Source: Thiobacillus sp.
GTDB lineage: Bacteria; Pseudomonadota; Gammaproteobacteria; Burkholderiales; Thiobacillaceae
DNA: 26,359 nucleotides
Direction of reading: 5' to 3'
Assembly: GCA_011391285.1 (NCBI GenBank)
Contig: JAABQU010000209.1
Coordinates: 1-26,359 of the forward strand
The notes beneath the pieces were generated by a model, which ran no database searches, was not told where the DNA came from, and saw only the letters and a program-made list of their open reading frames with translations. Below, in pieces: positions 26,113 through 26,359 of this stretch. A program made the position numbers and the translations under genes. How positions within the stretch are numbered: the first letter of the stretch is position 1; each line of letters begins with the position of its first letter.

Positions 26113-26359
26113 GTTACATACGCATCACCAAGGATGGCCTGTGGGACAACAACGTGGTGTTCGCGCAGATGCTGGCGCTGTGCCCGACGCTGGCGGTGAC
26201 CGGCAGCGCCACCAACGGGCTGGGCATGGGGCTCGCCACCACGGCGGTGTTATTGGCGTCCAATATCCTGATCTCCGCAGTGCGGCATCTGGTGAGCGAC
26301 GAGGTGCGCATTCCGGTCTACATCGTGCTGATCGCCACCCTGGTCACCATGGTCGACAT
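26109..26359 (+). CDS. rnfE: Rnf complex subunit E, 3'-truncated by window end
   Basis: The first 83 codons of RnfE, a membrane subunit related to RnfA and partner to it. The ATG overlaps the rnfG stop. '[23 protein letters not shown]' contains the conserved N-terminal helix with the cysteine equivalent to that of RnfA ('ALCPTLAVT'), followed by '[14 protein letters not shown]' and a third hydrophobic span. The frame is open to the window end, so the C-terminal half and any rnfH gene lie beyond it. Confidence 0.94.
   Translation, partial: MSYIRITKDGLWDNNVVFAQMLALCPTLAVTGSATNGLGMGLATTAVLLASNILISAVRHLVSDEVRIPVYIVLIATLVTMVD

Overview
This window is high-GC DNA from what looks like a chemolithoautotrophic, sulfide-oxidising, potentially nitrogen-fixing betaproteobacterium, of the kind seen in Thiobacillus, Sulfuricella or Sideroxydans relatives. 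That placement is an inference. It rests on the gene mix: flavocytochrome c sulfide dehydrogenase, a NifL/NifA pair divergent from an rnf operon as in Azotobacter and Azoarcus, an A/V-type ATPase, and L,D-transpeptidases. No rRNA or other marker gene is present. Nearly all the sequence is coding. I saw no tRNA, rRNA, CRISPR array, insertion sequence or phage gene.

Layout. (1) Positions 1-6254, plus strand: most of an A/V-type rotary ATPase operon in the order I (5' truncated), K, F, E, A, B, D. The genes are tightly packed. A palindromic repeat that also carries a 37-codon bridging ORF lies between B and D. (2) 6361-7380: a class I fructose-bisphosphate aldolase continuing on the same strand. 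(3) 7398-10598: a cell-envelope group containing a decayed coding remnant, a triple-BON-domain protein, two divergent L,D-transpeptidases and a small alanine-zipper lipoprotein ending in lysine, resembling Lpp/OprI. (4) 10814-13676: a secreted PQQ-type sugar dehydrogenase convergent with a sulfide dehydrogenase pair (monohaem cytochrome plus Tat-exported flavoprotein), with a terminator between them. (5) 13677-14051: an AT-rich non-coding stretch, then a small exported coiled-coil protein of unknown function. (6) 14534-18323: a complete potABCD-like polyamine ABC transporter operon. (7) 18435-21547, minus strand: nifA and nifL. (8) 21805 to the end, plus strand: rnfABCDG and the start of rnfE.

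How the parts work together. The best-defined circuit is the nifLA/rnf divergent region. It carries one consensus NifA upstream activator site (TGT-N10-ACA) flanked by a -24/-12 sigma-54 promoter facing each way. NifA would therefore activate its own operon and the Rnf complex, which supplies low-potential electrons to nitrogenase, while NifL restrains NifA under oxygen or fixed nitrogen. The A/V-ATPase and Rnf both couple ion gradients to cell chemistry. The sulfide dehydrogenase would feed electrons from sulfide to the respiratory chain. The L,D-transpeptidases next to an Lpp-like lipoprotein suggest outer membrane to peptidoglycan tethering.

I did not find a plainly new system. The most useful leads are the shared NifA control region, a NifL with tyrosine at the histidine-box position, a serine at the expected flavinylated threonine of RnfD, a subunit K with an unusual N-terminal extension, the B-D bridging ORF, the Ldt/Lpp group, and a potA leader that may hide its own ribosome binding site.
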